Below, piece after piece: positions 16,533 to 25,775 of a DNA stretch of 64,000 nucleotides. The notes below the pieces were generated by a model that was not told where the DNA came from, did no database searches, and saw only the letters and a list, made by a program, of their open reading frames with translations. Source of the DNA: Sphingomonas koreensis (lineage in GTDB: Bacteria > Pseudomonadota > Alphaproteobacteria > Sphingomonadales > Sphingomonadaceae); contig RCZF01000002.1 in assembly GCA_006438735.1 (NCBI GenBank), positions 377,501 to 441,500 on the forward strand, in the 5' to 3' direction. The number at the start of each line of letters is the position of its first letter. Positions within the stretch are counted from its first letter, which is position 1. The translations under genes and the position numbers were made by a program.

Positions 16533-17306
16533 ATGCTAGGCTTCGGCCTCTCGATCGAACCGCAACTGTGGGCGCTGATCTTCGTGATGGTGCGGATCGG
16601 CGCGGCGTTCATCGCGGCGCCGGTGTTCGGCGCGGTGTCGGTGCCGCTGCCCGTGCGGATCACGTTGTCCGGCGCGATCGGCGTACTGGTGCTCGCCGCG
16701 CATCCGGTAACGCCGCCGGCCGAGGTGTTCTCGCTGGCGACGATCATGTCGGTCGCCGCCGAAGCGCTGGTCGGGCTGGCGATCGGCTTCGTGTTGCAGA
16801 TCGCCTTCGCCGCGCCGCTGATCGCCGGCGAGGTGATCGGCAATTCGATGGGGCTCGGCTTTGCCTCGATGAACGATCCGCAGACCGGGCAATCGAGCCA
16901 GGCGGTCGGCCAGTTCATGTCGATCCTGCTGACGCTGCTGTTCCTGTCCTTGAACGGCCATCTGATGCTCGTCGAGATGGTGGTGAAAAGCTATGACGCC
17001 ATGCCGCCGGGCGCGGCGTGGGTCGCGCCGCAGCGGTTGAAGGACATCGCGCTGTTCGGCGGCTATGCCTTTTCGGCCGGCTTCCTGCTGGCGCTGCCGG
17101 TCGGCTTCCTGCTGCTGTGCCTCAACCTGATCGTCGGCATGCTGTCGCGATCGGCGCCCGCGCTCAATCTGTTCGCGGTCGGGCTGCCGGCCAGCCTCGC
17201 GATCGGCGTGATCGCGCTGGCGATCGCCTTTCCGGCGATGGGCGATTACATGCTGGTGATCGTCAACGAAGGTCTTGAAGCCGCGCAGCGCTTGGTGTTC
17301 GGCTGA
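16533..17306 (+). CDS. fliR: flagellar type III export gate protein FliR
   Basis: A 257-residue polytopic membrane protein of the export gate. Recognisable parts are LWALIFVMVRIGAAFIAAPVFG at the N-terminus, GEVIGNSMGLGFASMNDPQTGQSSQAVGQFMSILLTLLFLSLNGHLMLVEMV in the middle, and LLCLNLIVGMLSRSAPALNLFAVGLPAS near the end. The ATG at 16533 gives the normal family length. A GTG at 16428 is in frame and would add 35 basic residues translated through the hairpin region; I consider it unlikely but cannot exclude it. The stop shares one base with the flhB ATG. Confidence 0.92.
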   Translation: MLGFGLSIEPQLWALIFVMVRIGAAFIAAPVFGAVSVPLPVRITLSGAIGVLVLAAHPVTPPAEVFSLATIMSVAAEALVGLAIGFVLQIAFAAPLIAGEVIGNSMGLGFASMNDPQTGQSSQAVGQFMSILLTLLFLSLNGHLMLVEMVVKSYDAMPPGAAWVAPQRLKDIALFGGYAFSAGFLLALPVGFLLLCLNLIVGMLSRSAPALNLFAVGLPASLAIGVIALAIAFPAMGDYMLVIVNEGLEAAQRLVFG

Positions 17307-18442
17307 TGGCGGACGAAGCCGGCGAAAAGACAGAAGCGCCAACCCAGAAGCGCAAGCGCGAGGCCGCCGACGACGGCCAGCTGCTCAAATCGCGCGAATT
17401 CGCGACTGCGCTGGGCGTGCTCGCGGGGTGCGGCTGGCTCGCCTTGTTCGGCCCGTCGCTGATGCGCGCGTGCGGCGCGGTGATGACGGCAAGCTTCAAT
17501 TTCGATCGCGGCGACGTCGAGGATTTCTCCCCGTTCCGCCCGCTCGCCGAGGCCGGCTGGCGGCTCGCGCCGTCGCTCGCCACGCTGTTCGCGATCGTCA
17601 TCGTCGCGGCGATCGCCAGCCAGGCCGGCTTGAGCGGCGTGCGCTTCAACGGGAAATTGCTCCAGCCCAAGGCCAGCCGGATCAACCCGGGGTCGGGGCT
17701 CAAACGTATCTTCGGCCCGCAAGGCTGGGTCGAGCTCGGCAAATCGCTGCTCAAGGTCGCCTTGCTGGCGTCGATCGGCGCGTGGATGCTGTGGCGCGTC
17801 TCGCACCAATCGATCGGGCTGGCCGGCACCGATATTCACGGCGCGATCGCGCTGCTCGGCGACAATCTGATGACCGTGCTGTTCGCGATGGCCGGCGGGC
17901 TGGTGCTGATCGCCGGCGTCGACGTGCCGATCCAGATCATCCGGCTGCTCGGCCAGCTGCGCATGTCGAAACAGCAGATCAAGGACGAGCATAAGGAAAC
18001 CGAAGGCTCGCCCGAGGCCAAGGGTGCGCTGCGCCAGCGCCAGCGCGAGATGGCGCGGCGATCGGTGAAGAAAGCGGTTGCAGAGGCGCATGTCGTGCTG
18101 ACCAACCCGACGCATTTCGCGGTCGCGCTGCGCTATGATCGGGCGAACGACCAGATTCCCGTGGTGGTCGCCAAGGGCCGCGGCGTCACCGCGCTGGCGA
18201 TCCGCGACGTCGCCGGCGGCGCGGCGGTGCCGGTGCTTGAATATCCCGCGCTCGCCCGCGCGATCTACTACACCAGCCGCGAGGGGCAGGAGGTTCGCGA
18301 CGACCTTTATCTCGCGATCGCGACGGTGCTGGCGTTCGTGTTCAACCTCAACGCCAAGGCCGGCGGCGCGCCGCCGCCGATCGATCTGCCGGCGACCGCC
18401 TGGTTCGACGAAAACGGCGAAAAGCTCGCGACAAAACCCTAA
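17306..18442 (+). CDS. flhB: flagellar export specificity switch protein FlhB
   Basis: A 378-residue membrane protein with four transmembrane helices and a cytoplasmic autocleaving domain. The N-terminus has the EKTEAPTQKRKREA motif; the cleavage motif NPTH is present in VVLTNPTHFAVALRYD, followed by the conserved VVAKGRGVTALAIRD and PALARAIYY. FlhB changes export specificity from rod/hook to filament proteins together with FliK. It begins on the last base of fliR. Confidence 0.96.
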   Translation: MADEAGEKTEAPTQKRKREAADDGQLLKSREFATALGVLAGCGWLALFGPSLMRACGAVMTASFNFDRGDVEDFSPFRPLAEAGWRLAPSLATLFAIVIVAAIASQAGLSGVRFNGKLLQPKASRINPGSGLKRIFGPQGWVELGKSLLKVALLASIGAWMLWRVSHQSIGLAGTDIHGAIALLGDNLMTVLFAMAGGLVLIAGVDVPIQIIRLLGQLRMSKQQIKDEHKETEGSPEAKGALRQRQREMARRSVKKAVAEAHVVLTNPTHFAVALRYDRANDQIPVVVAKGRGVTALAIRDVAGGAAVPVLEYPALARAIYYTSREGQEVRDDLYLAIATVLAFVFNLNAKAGGAPPPIDLPATAWFDENGEKLATKP

Positions 18443-18466
18443 AGCTTGCCGCCATCCGGTCGCTTT
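18440..18466 (+). promoter_or_regulatory. weak sigma-28-like promoter candidate for fliD
   Basis: TAAAGCTT (18440-18447), whose first three bases are the flhB stop codon, is followed after 11 bases by GTCGCTTT. The -35 box and spacing match the flagellar sigma-28 pattern (TAAAGTTT, 11 bases, GCCGATAA), but the -10 box matches poorly. It would allow late expression of fliD-fliS. Confidence 0.25.
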
Positions 18467-18488
18467 CTTTGGAAAGGGGACACGGGCG

Positions 18489-20003
18489 ATGACGACGACC
18501 AGCGCGACGACGAGTTCGACGAGCACCACCAGCACCGCGAGCGCCACGTCCCAGATCCTGACCTCGCTCAACGCCGGCTCGGGGATCGACACCGCGACGC
18601 TGGTCGATTCGCTGGTCAGCGCGCAATATGCGCTGAAGGAAGATCAGCTCACCACGCAGGGTAACACGCTGACCGCCGAGATCAGCTCGGTCGGCACCCT
18701 GCAAAGCGGCATCACCGGTTTCGCCTCGGCGCTGTCGACGCTGGTCAAGGGCGGCTCGCTATCGACCGCGCCGACCAGTTCGAACAGCGGCATCCTCAAT
18801 GTCTCGGGGCTGTCGGGCGCCAAATTGCAGGGGCTGTCGGCGCAGATCGAGGTGCAGCAGCTCGCCGCCGCGCAATCCGCCGCGACCGGCATTATCGCCG
18901 ATCCCACCGCGGCGATCGGCACCGGCAAGCTGACGCTGACACTGGGCAGCGCGACGGTGGCGAACGGCCAGATGACCGGCTTCACCGCCGGCGCCGGCAC
19001 GCCCGTCGATATCACGATCGATTCGTCGAATTCGAGCCTGCAGGGCATCGCCAAGGCGATCAATGCCGCGAAGGCCGGCGTCACCGCGACGATCGTCACC
19101 GATAGCGACGGTTCGCGGCTGTTGCTGAAAGGCGCGACCGGCGCCGCGCAGGCGTTCACGCTCACCGCCGCCGAGGATAGCGGCGCGCCCGGACTTTCGG
19201 CGCTGAACGTCGGCGTCGGCGCGAGCGGCACGACGATCGGCTCGACCGCGCAGGATGCGATCGTCTCGCTCGACGGTGTGCCGCTTAAACGCTTGACCAA
19301 TTCGTTCAGTGATCTGATCACCGGGGTGCAGATGGACCTGGTGTCGGCGCAGCCCGGCACGGTGGTGACGATCGGATCGAGCCGGCCGACCGCGGCGCTC
19401 AGCCAATCGGTGTCCGACTTCGTCGATACGTTCAATCAGCTGCTCGCCCAGGTCAACGCGGCGACCGATCCGAAGACCGGCGATCTCAACCAGGATTCGG
19501 CCGCCAGCACGCTCAAGCGCTCGCTCGGCAAGCTGACGTTGACCCAGTTGATCGCGCCCGACGGCTCCGGCGCGCCGACCACGCTCGCCGAGATCGGCAT
19601 CGGCACCAATCGCGACGGCAGCTTGAGCGTCGACGCCGATCAGCTCGCCACCGCGCTGTCGCAATGGCCCAATCAGATCGAGAAGATGTTCGCCAACACC
19701 ACCGGCACCAGCTCGAACAGCTATATCATGACGGGCAACGGCGTGCTCGGCGCGCTCAATTACATTTCGACCGCGGCGAGCAGCGCGACCTACGGCTTCG
19801 GCGCCAGCCTGACCAAATATCAAAAGGCGCAGACCACGCTCGCCGATCAGCAGACCACGCTGCAAGGCCAGGAAGACGACATGCGCACGCGGCTGACCCA
19901 GCAATATGCCAGCATGGATGCCAAGGTCGCTTCGTACAAATCGACGCAGGATTTCCTGAAACAACAGATCGACGCCTGGAACGGCACCAGCGGTAATAAT
20001 TGA
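18489..20003 (+). CDS. fliD: flagellar filament capping protein FliD (HAP2)
   Basis: A 504-residue filament cap protein that promotes flagellin polymerisation at the distal end. After a Ser/Thr-rich leader, the N-terminal FliD domain shows LTSLNAGSGIDTATLVDSLVSAQYALKEDQL; the C-terminal domain shows FNQLLAQVNAATDPKTGDLNQDSAASTLKRSL and the terminal coiled coil QQTTLQGQEDDMRTRLTQQYASMDAKVASYKSTQDFLKQQI. The ATG at 18489 follows GGAAAGGGGA. It forms a pair with fliS two bases after its stop. Confidence 0.95.
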   Translation: MTTTSATTSSTSTTSTASATSQILTSLNAGSGIDTATLVDSLVSAQYALKEDQLTTQGNTLTAEISSVGTLQSGITGFASALSTLVKGGSLSTAPTSSNSGILNVSGLSGAKLQGLSAQIEVQQLAAAQSAATGIIADPTAAIGTGKLTLTLGSATVANGQMTGFTAGAGTPVDITIDSSNSSLQGIAKAINAAKAGVTATIVTDSDGSRLLLKGATGAAQAFTLTAAEDSGAPGLSALNVGVGASGTTIGSTAQDAIVSLDGVPLKRLTNSFSDLITGVQMDLVSAQPGTVVTIGSSRPTAALSQSVSDFVDTFNQLLAQVNAATDPKTGDLNQDSAASTLKRSLGKLTLTQLIAPDGSGAPTTLAEIGIGTNRDGSLSVDADQLATALSQWPNQIEKMFANTTGTSSNSYIMTGNGVLGALNYISTAASSATYGFGASLTKYQKAQTTLADQQTTLQGQEDDMRTRLTQQYASMDAKVASYKSTQDFLKQQIDAWNGTSGNN

Positions 20004-20005
20004 TC

Positions 20006-20407
20006 ATGGTCCGCTACGCGACCAGGCTGGGCCGTGACCCGGCGGCGACCTATCGCCAGATCGATGTCGCCGGGCGCACCGCCGAGGCCGATCCGCACCG
20101 GCTCGTCGAATTGCTCTACGAGGAATTGGTCCACGCGCTGCGGACGCTCGCCTGGGCGACCGAGCATCGCCAGTTCGCGGTGCGCAGCGAGAAGGCGACG
20201 CGGGCGACGGCGATCCTGTTCGCGCTCGAGGCGGGGCTCGATTTCGATCAGGGCGGCGATGTCGCCAAGACGTTGTCGCGGCTCTACCGCGGCGCGCGCC
20301 AGACGGTGATCGAGGCGAGCGTCGGGCGCGATCCCAAGCCGTTCCTGCATGTCGCCGCCACGCTCGAGGAAATCGCCGAGGCGTGGCGTAGCGTTCGCGG
20401 CAGCTGA
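20006..20407 (+). CDS. fliS: flagellar export chaperone FliS
   Basis: A 133-residue helical chaperone that binds flagellin's C-terminus and prevents premature polymerisation. The pattern AEADPHRLVELLYEELVHALRTLAWAT near the N-terminus is the FliS signature (the family typically has SP..LI.MLYE). The start is the ATG two bases after the fliD stop; an overlapping TTG at 20000 is less likely. It is the last gene of the flagellar series and faces the zntB-like gene. Confidence 0.9.
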   Translation: MVRYATRLGRDPAATYRQIDVAGRTAEADPHRLVELLYEELVHALRTLAWATEHRQFAVRSEKATRATAILFALEAGLDFDQGGDVAKTLSRLYRGARQTVIEASVGRDPKPFLHVAATLEEIAEAWRSVRGS

Positions 20408-20430
20408 ACGCGCGCCGCCGTGGCGCGCGT
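20408..20430. terminator. hairpin between convergent fliS and zntB-like genes
   Basis: ACGCGCGCC (20408-20416) pairs perfectly with GGCGCGCGT (20422-20430) around a 5-base loop. It fills the whole 22-bp gap between the two converging genes. There is no U-run, so whether it terminates transcription is uncertain. Confidence 0.5.
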
Positions 20431-21386
20431 CAGCGGAACCAGTGGCGGCGCAGGAAATAGATCGTGATGCCCGCCGCAATCGCCGCGCACACGCCCATCA
20501 CGCCGTCGAACGCCCAGGGCTCCTGCGCATAAGGAATGCCCTTCACATTCATGCCGAGCAGCCCGGTGAGAAAGGTCAACGGCAGGAAGATCATCGCCAC
20601 GATCGAGATCAGCAGCGCGCGGCTGTCGATCTGTTCGGCGCGGAGATCGGTCAGCGCCTCGTGCATCAGCGCGGCGCGCTCGCGAATGCTTTCGAGCTCC
20701 TCGGCCATCCGCGCGGCGCGGTCCGCGGCGGCGGCGAGGTGCAGCCGATCGTCGTCCTCCAGCCAGTCGCATGGCAATGCGGCGAGCTTTTCAAGCGCGG
20801 CACGCTGGGGGGTGAGGAAGCGGCGATACTGGATCGCGACGACGCGGACATGGGTGACGGCGCGGCGCAGCTGGAACACGCGATCGGCGTCGAGATCGGC
20901 TTCGCAATCGTCGAGCTCGTCGCCGAGATCGGCGACCTCGGGATCAAGTTCCTCGGTGATCGCGGTGGCGAATTCGGTGATCAGGTCGCCGGGATCGTCC
21001 GCCTCGGCGGATTCGACCGCGGCGATCACTTGCTCGAGCGCGGTAAGCTTCTTGCGCGTGACCGAGATCACGCGTCCTGCGGTCGCCCAGATGCGCACCG
21101 AGCCGAGCGCGTCGGCGTCGTCCTCGTCGCCATTTTCGGCGATGCGGCCGCGCATGTTGAGGAACGCGCCGTCGCCGACAGCGTCGCAGCGCGGCCGCGT
21201 TTCGGTCGCGGTCAGCGAATCGATGATATAGTCATCGAGCCCGGCCTTGTCGGCGAGCCATTGCTGCGCCTCGGCATTGTTGGTGGCGAGATGAATCCAC
21301 ACCAGCCCCCCGTCGGCCTCGAGCGCCTGTTCGGCGGAAATGCGCGATCCCTTGCCGCCGGTGACGTGATAGGCGAAATGGCTCAT
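20430..21386 (-). CDS. zntB: CorA-family divalent metal transporter, ZntB-like
   Basis: A 318-residue member of the CorA/ZntB family. The large cytoplasmic N-terminal domain is acidic (many Asp/Glu), followed by two C-terminal membrane helices with the essential GMN motif at residues 278-280 (LLGMNVKGIP) and an LLISIVAMIFLPLTFLTGL first helix. The extended GMN loop resembles ZntB zinc transporters more than CorA, but substrate specificity cannot be proved here. Its ATG overlaps the stop of the siroheme-synthase-like gene by four bases, so it is the last gene of the lysA unit. Confidence 0.87.
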   Translation of the reverse strand: MSHFAYHVTGGKGSRISAEQALEADGGLVWIHLATNNAEAQQWLADKAGLDDYIIDSLTATETRPRCDAVGDGAFLNMRGRIAENGDEDDADALGSVRIWATAGRVISVTRKKLTALEQVIAAVESAEADDPGDLITEFATAITEELDPEVADLGDELDDCEADLDADRVFQLRRAVTHVRVVAIQYRRFLTPQRAALEKLAALPCDWLEDDDRLHLAAAADRAARMAEELESIRERAALMHEALTDLRAEQIDSRALLISIVAMIFLPLTFLTGLLGMNVKGIPYAQEPWAFDGVMGVCAAIAAGITIYFLRRHWFR

Positions 21387-22147
21387 GCCGGCAGCTCCAG
21401 ATCGATCGACAGGCCCGGCCCGGGCTCAGCCGGCGCGGGGCAACACAAACGCTCGGCGTCGGCGCGCGCGCGATCGAGGATCGCGGCGGGTGCGCCGGCG
21501 CGGTGGAAGATGCGGTCGGCCTGGCCGAGCAGCCGCGCCTCGCGGAGCGTAAGATCGTCGGGATCGCCGGAGCGCAGCCCGATCGTGATGAGTTGCGCGC
21601 CTTCCTCGCCGTCCTCCCCAAGCCAGCGCGAAACGGCGTCGGCATCGGCGCGTAGCGGATCGAGTGCGCCGCCCGCGGCGAAGGCGGCGCCCAGCGCGCG
21701 GCGGCGGCTGTCGCCATCCGGATAGCGCGCGCGGATCGCGGCGCGCGATGCGGCGAGCCGGCGGGTCAGCGCGCCCAGCGTTGCCGGGAGCAGCGTCTCC
21801 AGCCGCTGGCGAAGCGCGGCGGCGAGCCCGGCGGACGCGCCGCCCGATCCGATCGCGATCAGCAGCGGATCGCGGTCGACGATCGCCGGCAACGTGAAAT
21901 CGCACAGCGCCGGGCGATCGACCGCATTGACCAGCACGCCGCGTGCCTTGAGCCGCGCGACCGCGGCTTCGGCCTCGCTCGCATCTTCGATCGCGACGAT
22001 CGCCAGCCGCGCGTCCGCGTCCTCGCCGACGATCGCCGCGCCGGCGCGTTCGAGCAGCCGCCGTTTGGCGTCGGCGGCGGGCCCGTTGCCGAGCAGGATC
22101 ACAGGCTTGCCCGCCAGCCGCATGAACACCGGCAGGCTGTGCAGCAT
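21383..22147 (-). CDS. siroheme synthase-like protein (precorrin-2 dehydrogenase/ferrochelatase domain)
   Basis: A 254-residue protein resembling the CysG N-terminal module, which oxidises precorrin-2 and inserts iron to make sirohaem for sulfite and nitrite reductases. The N-terminal Rossmann region reads LHSLPVFMRLAGKPVILLGNGPAADAKRRLLERAGA, and VLVNAVDRPALCDFTLPAIVDRDPLLIAIGSGGASAGLAAALRQRLE matches the CysG/Met8 core. The C-terminal half is more divergent, and the methyltransferase domain of full CysG is absent. The ATG shares one base with the lysA stop (TGATG). Alternative upstream starts would run into lysA. Confidence 0.8.
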   Translation of the reverse strand: MLHSLPVFMRLAGKPVILLGNGPAADAKRRLLERAGAAIVGEDADARLAIVAIEDASEAEAAVARLKARGVLVNAVDRPALCDFTLPAIVDRDPLLIAIGSGGASAGLAAALRQRLETLLPATLGALTRRLAASRAAIRARYPDGDSRRRALGAAFAAGGALDPLRADADAVSRWLGEDGEEGAQLITIGLRSGDPDDLTLREARLLGQADRIFHRAGAPAAILDRARADAERLCCPAPAEPGPGLSIDLELPA

Positions 22148-23409
22148 CACCGGCCCAACCATTCGGGCACGCGCTCGGCGGCGATGATCGTCGCCGGCTC
22201 GATACGATCGGCGACGACGGCGAAGCGATCGCCATCGACCAGCACCTCTGGGACGAGGCCGCGGCTGTTGTAGGTCGAGGCCATCGTCGCGCCGTACGCG
22301 CCGGCGGTGCGGAAAATCGCAAGGTCGCCCGATCGCACCGCATCGATCTCGCGGCCCATCGCAAAGGTATCGCCGCTTTCGCAAACCGGGCCGGCGATAT
22401 TCGCGGTCATGCGCTCTCCCGTCGGGCGCACCGCGGCGAAATCATGCCACGCATCGTAAAGCGCGGGCCGGGCGAGATCGTTCATCGCCGCATCGACGAT
22501 GACGTAAGGATGGACGACGCCGGGTTTGACCCAGATCACCTCGGTCAGCAGCACCCCGGCGTTCCCCGCGATGACGCGGCCGGGCTCGAACATCAGCTCG
22601 ACGTCCCACCCCTGCGTCGCGCGCGCCACCATCGCGCCGTACTCGGCCGGGCTCGGCAGCACGTCGCCCGGGCGGTACGGTACGCCGAGCCCGCCGCCGA
22701 GATCGACGCGGCTGATCGTGTGGCCGGCGGCGCGGAGCTCGGCAACGAGCGCGCCGATCCGGGCATAGGCTGCCTCGAGCGGCGCGAGATCGGCGAGCTG
22801 GCTGCCGATGTGGATCGCGACGCCGCGCAGATCGAGCCCAGGCAAGCCGCTAAGCCGATCGAACATGCCGCGCGCCTCGCTGATCGGCACGCCGAACTTG
22901 TTCTCCTTGCGCCCGGTGGAAATCTTCGCGTGGGTGCCGGCATCGACATCGGGGTTGACGCGCAGCACCGCCGGCGCGGTCCGGCCCTTGGCGGCGGCGA
23001 GCGCGGCGAGGACCGTGCCTTCCTCCTCGAGTTCGAGGTTGAATTGCCCGATACCGGCGTCGAGCGCGTCGGCGAGCTCGCGGCGGGTCTTGCCGACGCC
23101 GGAAAAGACGATGTCGCCGGGCGCCATCCCGGCGGCGAGCGCACGGCGCATCTCGCCACCCGAAACAACATCGGCGCCGTAACCTTCGTCGGCCAGCACG
23201 CGCAGCACCGCGAGATTGGGATTGGCCTTGATCGCATAAGCGAGATGGACGCGGCCGGCGGGCGCGAGGCCGGCGCGAAACACTTGGGCGTGCCGCTTGA
23301 GCGTCGCGGTCGAATAGACATAGACCGGCGTGCCGACCGCCGTGGCGATCGCCGGAAGCGGCACTTGTTCGGCGTGCATCACGCCGTCGATCAGCGAGAA
23401 ATGATCCAC
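22147..23409 (-). CDS. lysA: diaminopimelate decarboxylase
   Basis: A 420-residue PLP enzyme that decarboxylates meso-diaminopimelate to lysine, the last step of lysine synthesis. Fold-type III features are present: the PLP lysine in HLAYAIKANPNLAVL, the HIGSQ motif, the glycine-rich DLGGGLGVPY phosphate-binding loop, EPGRVI, and the active-site CESGDTFA cysteine region. Translation starts at a GTG (VDHFSLIDG) four bases after the lipoprotein stop; an ATG ten codons further in (MHAEQVP) would cut conserved sequence. This gene order, argH - small lipoprotein - lysA, is common in proteobacteria. Confidence 0.95.
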   Translation of the reverse strand: MDHFSLIDGVMHAEQVPLPAIATAVGTPVYVYSTATLKRHAQVFRAGLAPAGRVHLAYAIKANPNLAVLRVLADEGYGADVVSGGEMRRALAAGMAPGDIVFSGVGKTRRELADALDAGIGQFNLELEEEGTVLAALAAAKGRTAPAVLRVNPDVDAGTHAKISTGRKENKFGVPISEARGMFDRLSGLPGLDLRGVAIHIGSQLADLAPLEAAYARIGALVAELRAAGHTISRVDLGGGLGVPYRPGDVLPSPAEYGAMVARATQGWDVELMFEPGRVIAGNAGVLLTEVIWVKPGVVHPYVIVDAAMNDLARPALYDAWHDFAAVRPTGERMTANIAGPVCESGDTFAMGREIDAVRSGDLAIFRTAGAYGATMASTYNSRGLVPEVLVDGDRFAVVADRIEPATIIAAERVPEWLGR

Positions 23410-23413
23410 CGGC

Positions 23414-23656
23414 TTAGTTCGGCGGCGGCAGATCGAACGGATCGGGCGCACGCGGCGTCGATTCCTTGAGCAGTTCGTCGTCGCGATCGGGCCGCGCCTG
23501 GGTCGATGGCGTGACGAGCTGTTTCGGCGTCGGCGTAGCGGTGGCGCCATAAGGCGCGACCGGCAGCGAGTCGCCTGCCGCGGGCTTGAGATTGGCGGCC
23601 GAGCCGCAGCCGGCGAGCAGCAGCGCGATGATGAAGGGGGGGAGGGGTCGAGTCAT
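23414..23656 (-). CDS. lptM: small lipoprotein, LptM-like
   Basis: An 80-residue lipoprotein with a short signal ([17 protein letters not shown]) and lipobox LAGC (Cys17), followed by a Pro/Thr-rich unstructured tail. Its position between argH and lysA matches the LptM family (formerly YifL), which in E. coli supports disulfide maturation of the LptD lipopolysaccharide translocon. The rest of the sequence has no strong motif, so the family assignment leans on the lipobox, size and context. The ATG overlaps the argH stop by four bases. Confidence 0.75.
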   Translation of the reverse strand: MTRPLPPFIIALLLAGCGSAANLKPAAGDSLPVAPYGATATPTPKQLVTPSTQARPDRDDELLKESTPRAPDPFDLPPPN

Positions 23657-25032
23657 GCCCGTTCTCCTTGGCGGCGCTGTTTCGCCGCGGTGATCGCGGC
23701 GCGGACCTGCGCCGGCGCGGTGCCGCCGAAGCTGGTGCGGCTCGATACCGAGGCGTCGATACCGAGAACGTCGAACACCCGCGCATCGATCCGCGGATCG
23801 ATCGCCTGCAGATCGGCGAGCGGCACGGCATCCAGCGCAACGCTGAGCTCCTCGGCGCGCTTGACCGCGCGGCCGGTGACGTGATGCGCCTCGCGGAACG
23901 GTAGCCCGGCCTCTCGCACCAGCCAATCGGCGAGATCGGTGGCGGTGGCGAAGCCGGCTTCGGCGGCGGCGCGCATCCGCCCGGTTCGGAAGGTCGCGGT
24001 TTCGACCATCCCGGTCATCGCCGCGATCGACAGGCCGATCAGCCCGTGCGCCTCGAACACCGGCGGCTTATCGTCCTGCATATCCTTCGAATAAGCCAGC
24101 GGCAGGCCCTTCATCGTCATCACCAGCGCGGTCATGCAGCCGGCGATCCGCCCGGCGTGGCCGCGAACGAGCTCGGCGGCATCGGGATTGCGCTTCTGCG
24201 GCATGATCGACGAGCCGGTCGACCATTGATCGGACAGCGATACGAAGCCGAACGGCTGCGACGCCCAGATGATGAATTCCTCGGCGAGCCGCGACAGGTG
24301 CAGCCCCGCTTGCGTCGCCGCCATCAGATAATCGAGCGCGAAATCGCGGTCGCTGACCGAATCGAGCGAATTGCGCGTCGGTTCGGCGAAGCCGAGCGCG
24401 GCGGCGGTCGCCTCGCGATCGATCGGAAAGCCGGTGCCGGCGAGCGCGGCGGCGCCGAGCGGACATTGATCGAGCCGCACGCGGGCATCGGCGAAGCGGC
24501 TGCGATCGCGCGCGATCATCTCGTGATAGGCCATCAGGTGATGGCCGAGCGTCACCGGCTGCGCGCTTTGTAGATGCGTAAAGCCGGGCATCACGCTGTC
24601 GGCATGCTCCTCGGCTCGAGCGATCAGCGCGTCCTGCAACGCCCCGAGCCCCCCGTCGATCGCATCGATCGCGTCGCGCACCCACAGCCGGAAATCGGTC
24701 GCTACCTGATCGTTGCGCGAGCGCGCGGTGTGGAGCCGCCCGGCGACCGCGCCGATCTTCTCGGCCAGCCGCGATTCGGTGACCATATGGATGTCTTCGA
24801 GCGTCAGATCCTCGGGCACGCCATTCGCCGCGTAATCGGCGGCGACCGCGTCGAGCCCGGCGCCGATCGCCCTGGCGTCGTCGGCCGAGACAATGCCCTG
24901 CTTGGCCAGCATCGCGACATGCGCCTTGGAGCCGGCGACATCCTGCCGCCACAACGCCTTGTCGAACGGGATCGAGGCGTTTATCTCGCGCATCACCGCA
25001 GCCGGGCCTTCGGCGAAGCGCCCGCCCCACAT
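23653..25032 (-). CDS. argH: argininosuccinate lyase
   Basis: A 459-residue enzyme that splits argininosuccinate into arginine and fumarate, the final step of arginine synthesis; argG lies far away at 60-61 kb. Family hallmarks: N-terminal [60 protein letters not shown], and the fumarase/aspartase superfamily signature [19 protein letters not shown] with the catalytic serine. The start ATG is in the same CATG as the start of the divergent thioredoxin gene, so its promoter must lie inside that gene's coding sequence or vice versa. Confidence 0.96.
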   Translation of the reverse strand: MWGGRFAEGPAAVMREINASIPFDKALWRQDVAGSKAHVAMLAKQGIVSADDARAIGAGLDAVAADYAANGVPEDLTLEDIHMVTESRLAEKIGAVAGRLHTARSRNDQVATDFRLWVRDAIDAIDGGLGALQDALIARAEEHADSVMPGFTHLQSAQPVTLGHHLMAYHEMIARDRSRFADARVRLDQCPLGAAALAGTGFPIDREATAAALGFAEPTRNSLDSVSDRDFALDYLMAATQAGLHLSRLAEEFIIWASQPFGFVSLSDQWSTGSSIMPQKRNPDAAELVRGHAGRIAGCMTALVMTMKGLPLAYSKDMQDDKPPVFEAHGLIGLSIAAMTGMVETATFRTGRMRAAAEAGFATATDLADWLVREAGLPFREAHHVTGRAVKRAEELSVALDAVPLADLQAIDPRIDARVFDVLGIDASVSSRTSFGGTAPAQVRAAITAAKQRRQGERA

Positions 25033-25663
25033 GGCATTGGAGCTATCCTTGCGCCCGTCGATCGCCTGTCTCCTGATCCTGCCGCTCGTGATCGCGGGTT
25101 GCGATAGGCAATCGCCGGGTTCGGAGCAAGCAGCCGCGCCGCGGCTCGACACCAACGTCGCCAATGCCGTCGCCGGGCAAAGCCCCGATGAAGTGACGGC
25201 CGCGCCGGCCGCGCCGTCGGCGACCGCCGCCGGCACGATCGATCGCAGCCACAAGGGCGCGCCCGCGCCGACCGCCAGCTTCCTCGGCCCCGACGACAAG
25301 CCGGTGACGCTGGCGGCGTTCCGCGGCAAGCCGCTGTTGCTCAACCTGTGGGCGACCTGGTGCGCGCCGTGCGTCGCCGAGATGCCGACGCTCGATGCGT
25401 TGGCGGCGGAACACGGCCCAGTGCAGGTGATCGCGGTCAGCCAGGATCTCGACGGTGCGGCGAAGGTCGATCCGTTTTTCCAGGCGCACGGCTTCAAGGC
25501 GCTCAAACGCTATCTCGATCCGCAACTCGGGCTCAGCCTTGCGCTCCAGGCCAATCTGCCGACCACGATCCTCTACGACGCCGAGGGCCGCGAAGTGTGG
25601 CGGATGGTCGGCGGCTATGACTGGACCAGCGCCGACGCGGCGAAGCTGATCGCGGCGGGCTGA
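25031..25663 (+). CDS. TlpA-family thioredoxin-like lipoprotein
   Basis: A 210-residue predicted lipoprotein: hydrophobic signal ending in VIAGC (Cys24), a disordered Ala/Pro linker to about residue 75, then a TlpA/ResA-type thioredoxin domain with the redox motif WCAPC (110-114) and cis-Pro region [11 protein letters not shown]. Such proteins reduce periplasmic disulfides, often for cytochrome c maturation; no ccm gene is beside it. The ATG at 25031 overlaps the argH ATG on the other strand. A TTG six bases in is a possible alternative and would still keep the signal peptide. Confidence 0.88.
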   Translation: MALELSLRPSIACLLILPLVIAGCDRQSPGSEQAAAPRLDTNVANAVAGQSPDEVTAAPAAPSATAAGTIDRSHKGAPAPTASFLGPDDKPVTLAAFRGKPLLLNLWATWCAPCVAEMPTLDALAAEHGPVQVIAVSQDLDGAAKVDPFFQAHGFKALKRYLDPQLGLSLALQANLPTTILYDAEGREVWRMVGGYDWTSADAAKLIAAG

Positions 25664-25672
25664 ACCGCATTT

Positions 25673-25684
25673 CGAACCGGTTCG
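25673..25684. repeat. 12-bp perfect palindrome
   Basis: CGAACCGGTTCG lies ten bases after the stop of the thioredoxin gene in the 112-bp gap before the next gene. It could be an operator for the downstream small surface protein or part of an end-of-transcript hairpin. No T-run follows. Confidence 0.35.
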
Positions 25685-25775
25685 CAGTGGCCGGTCGCAG
25701 CGGCGACTCGGTTCGGCAAGTCGCGCTTTGCCGGCGCGGCGCTTTGCTTTAGCTGCGCCGAAAAAGGGAGACGTT

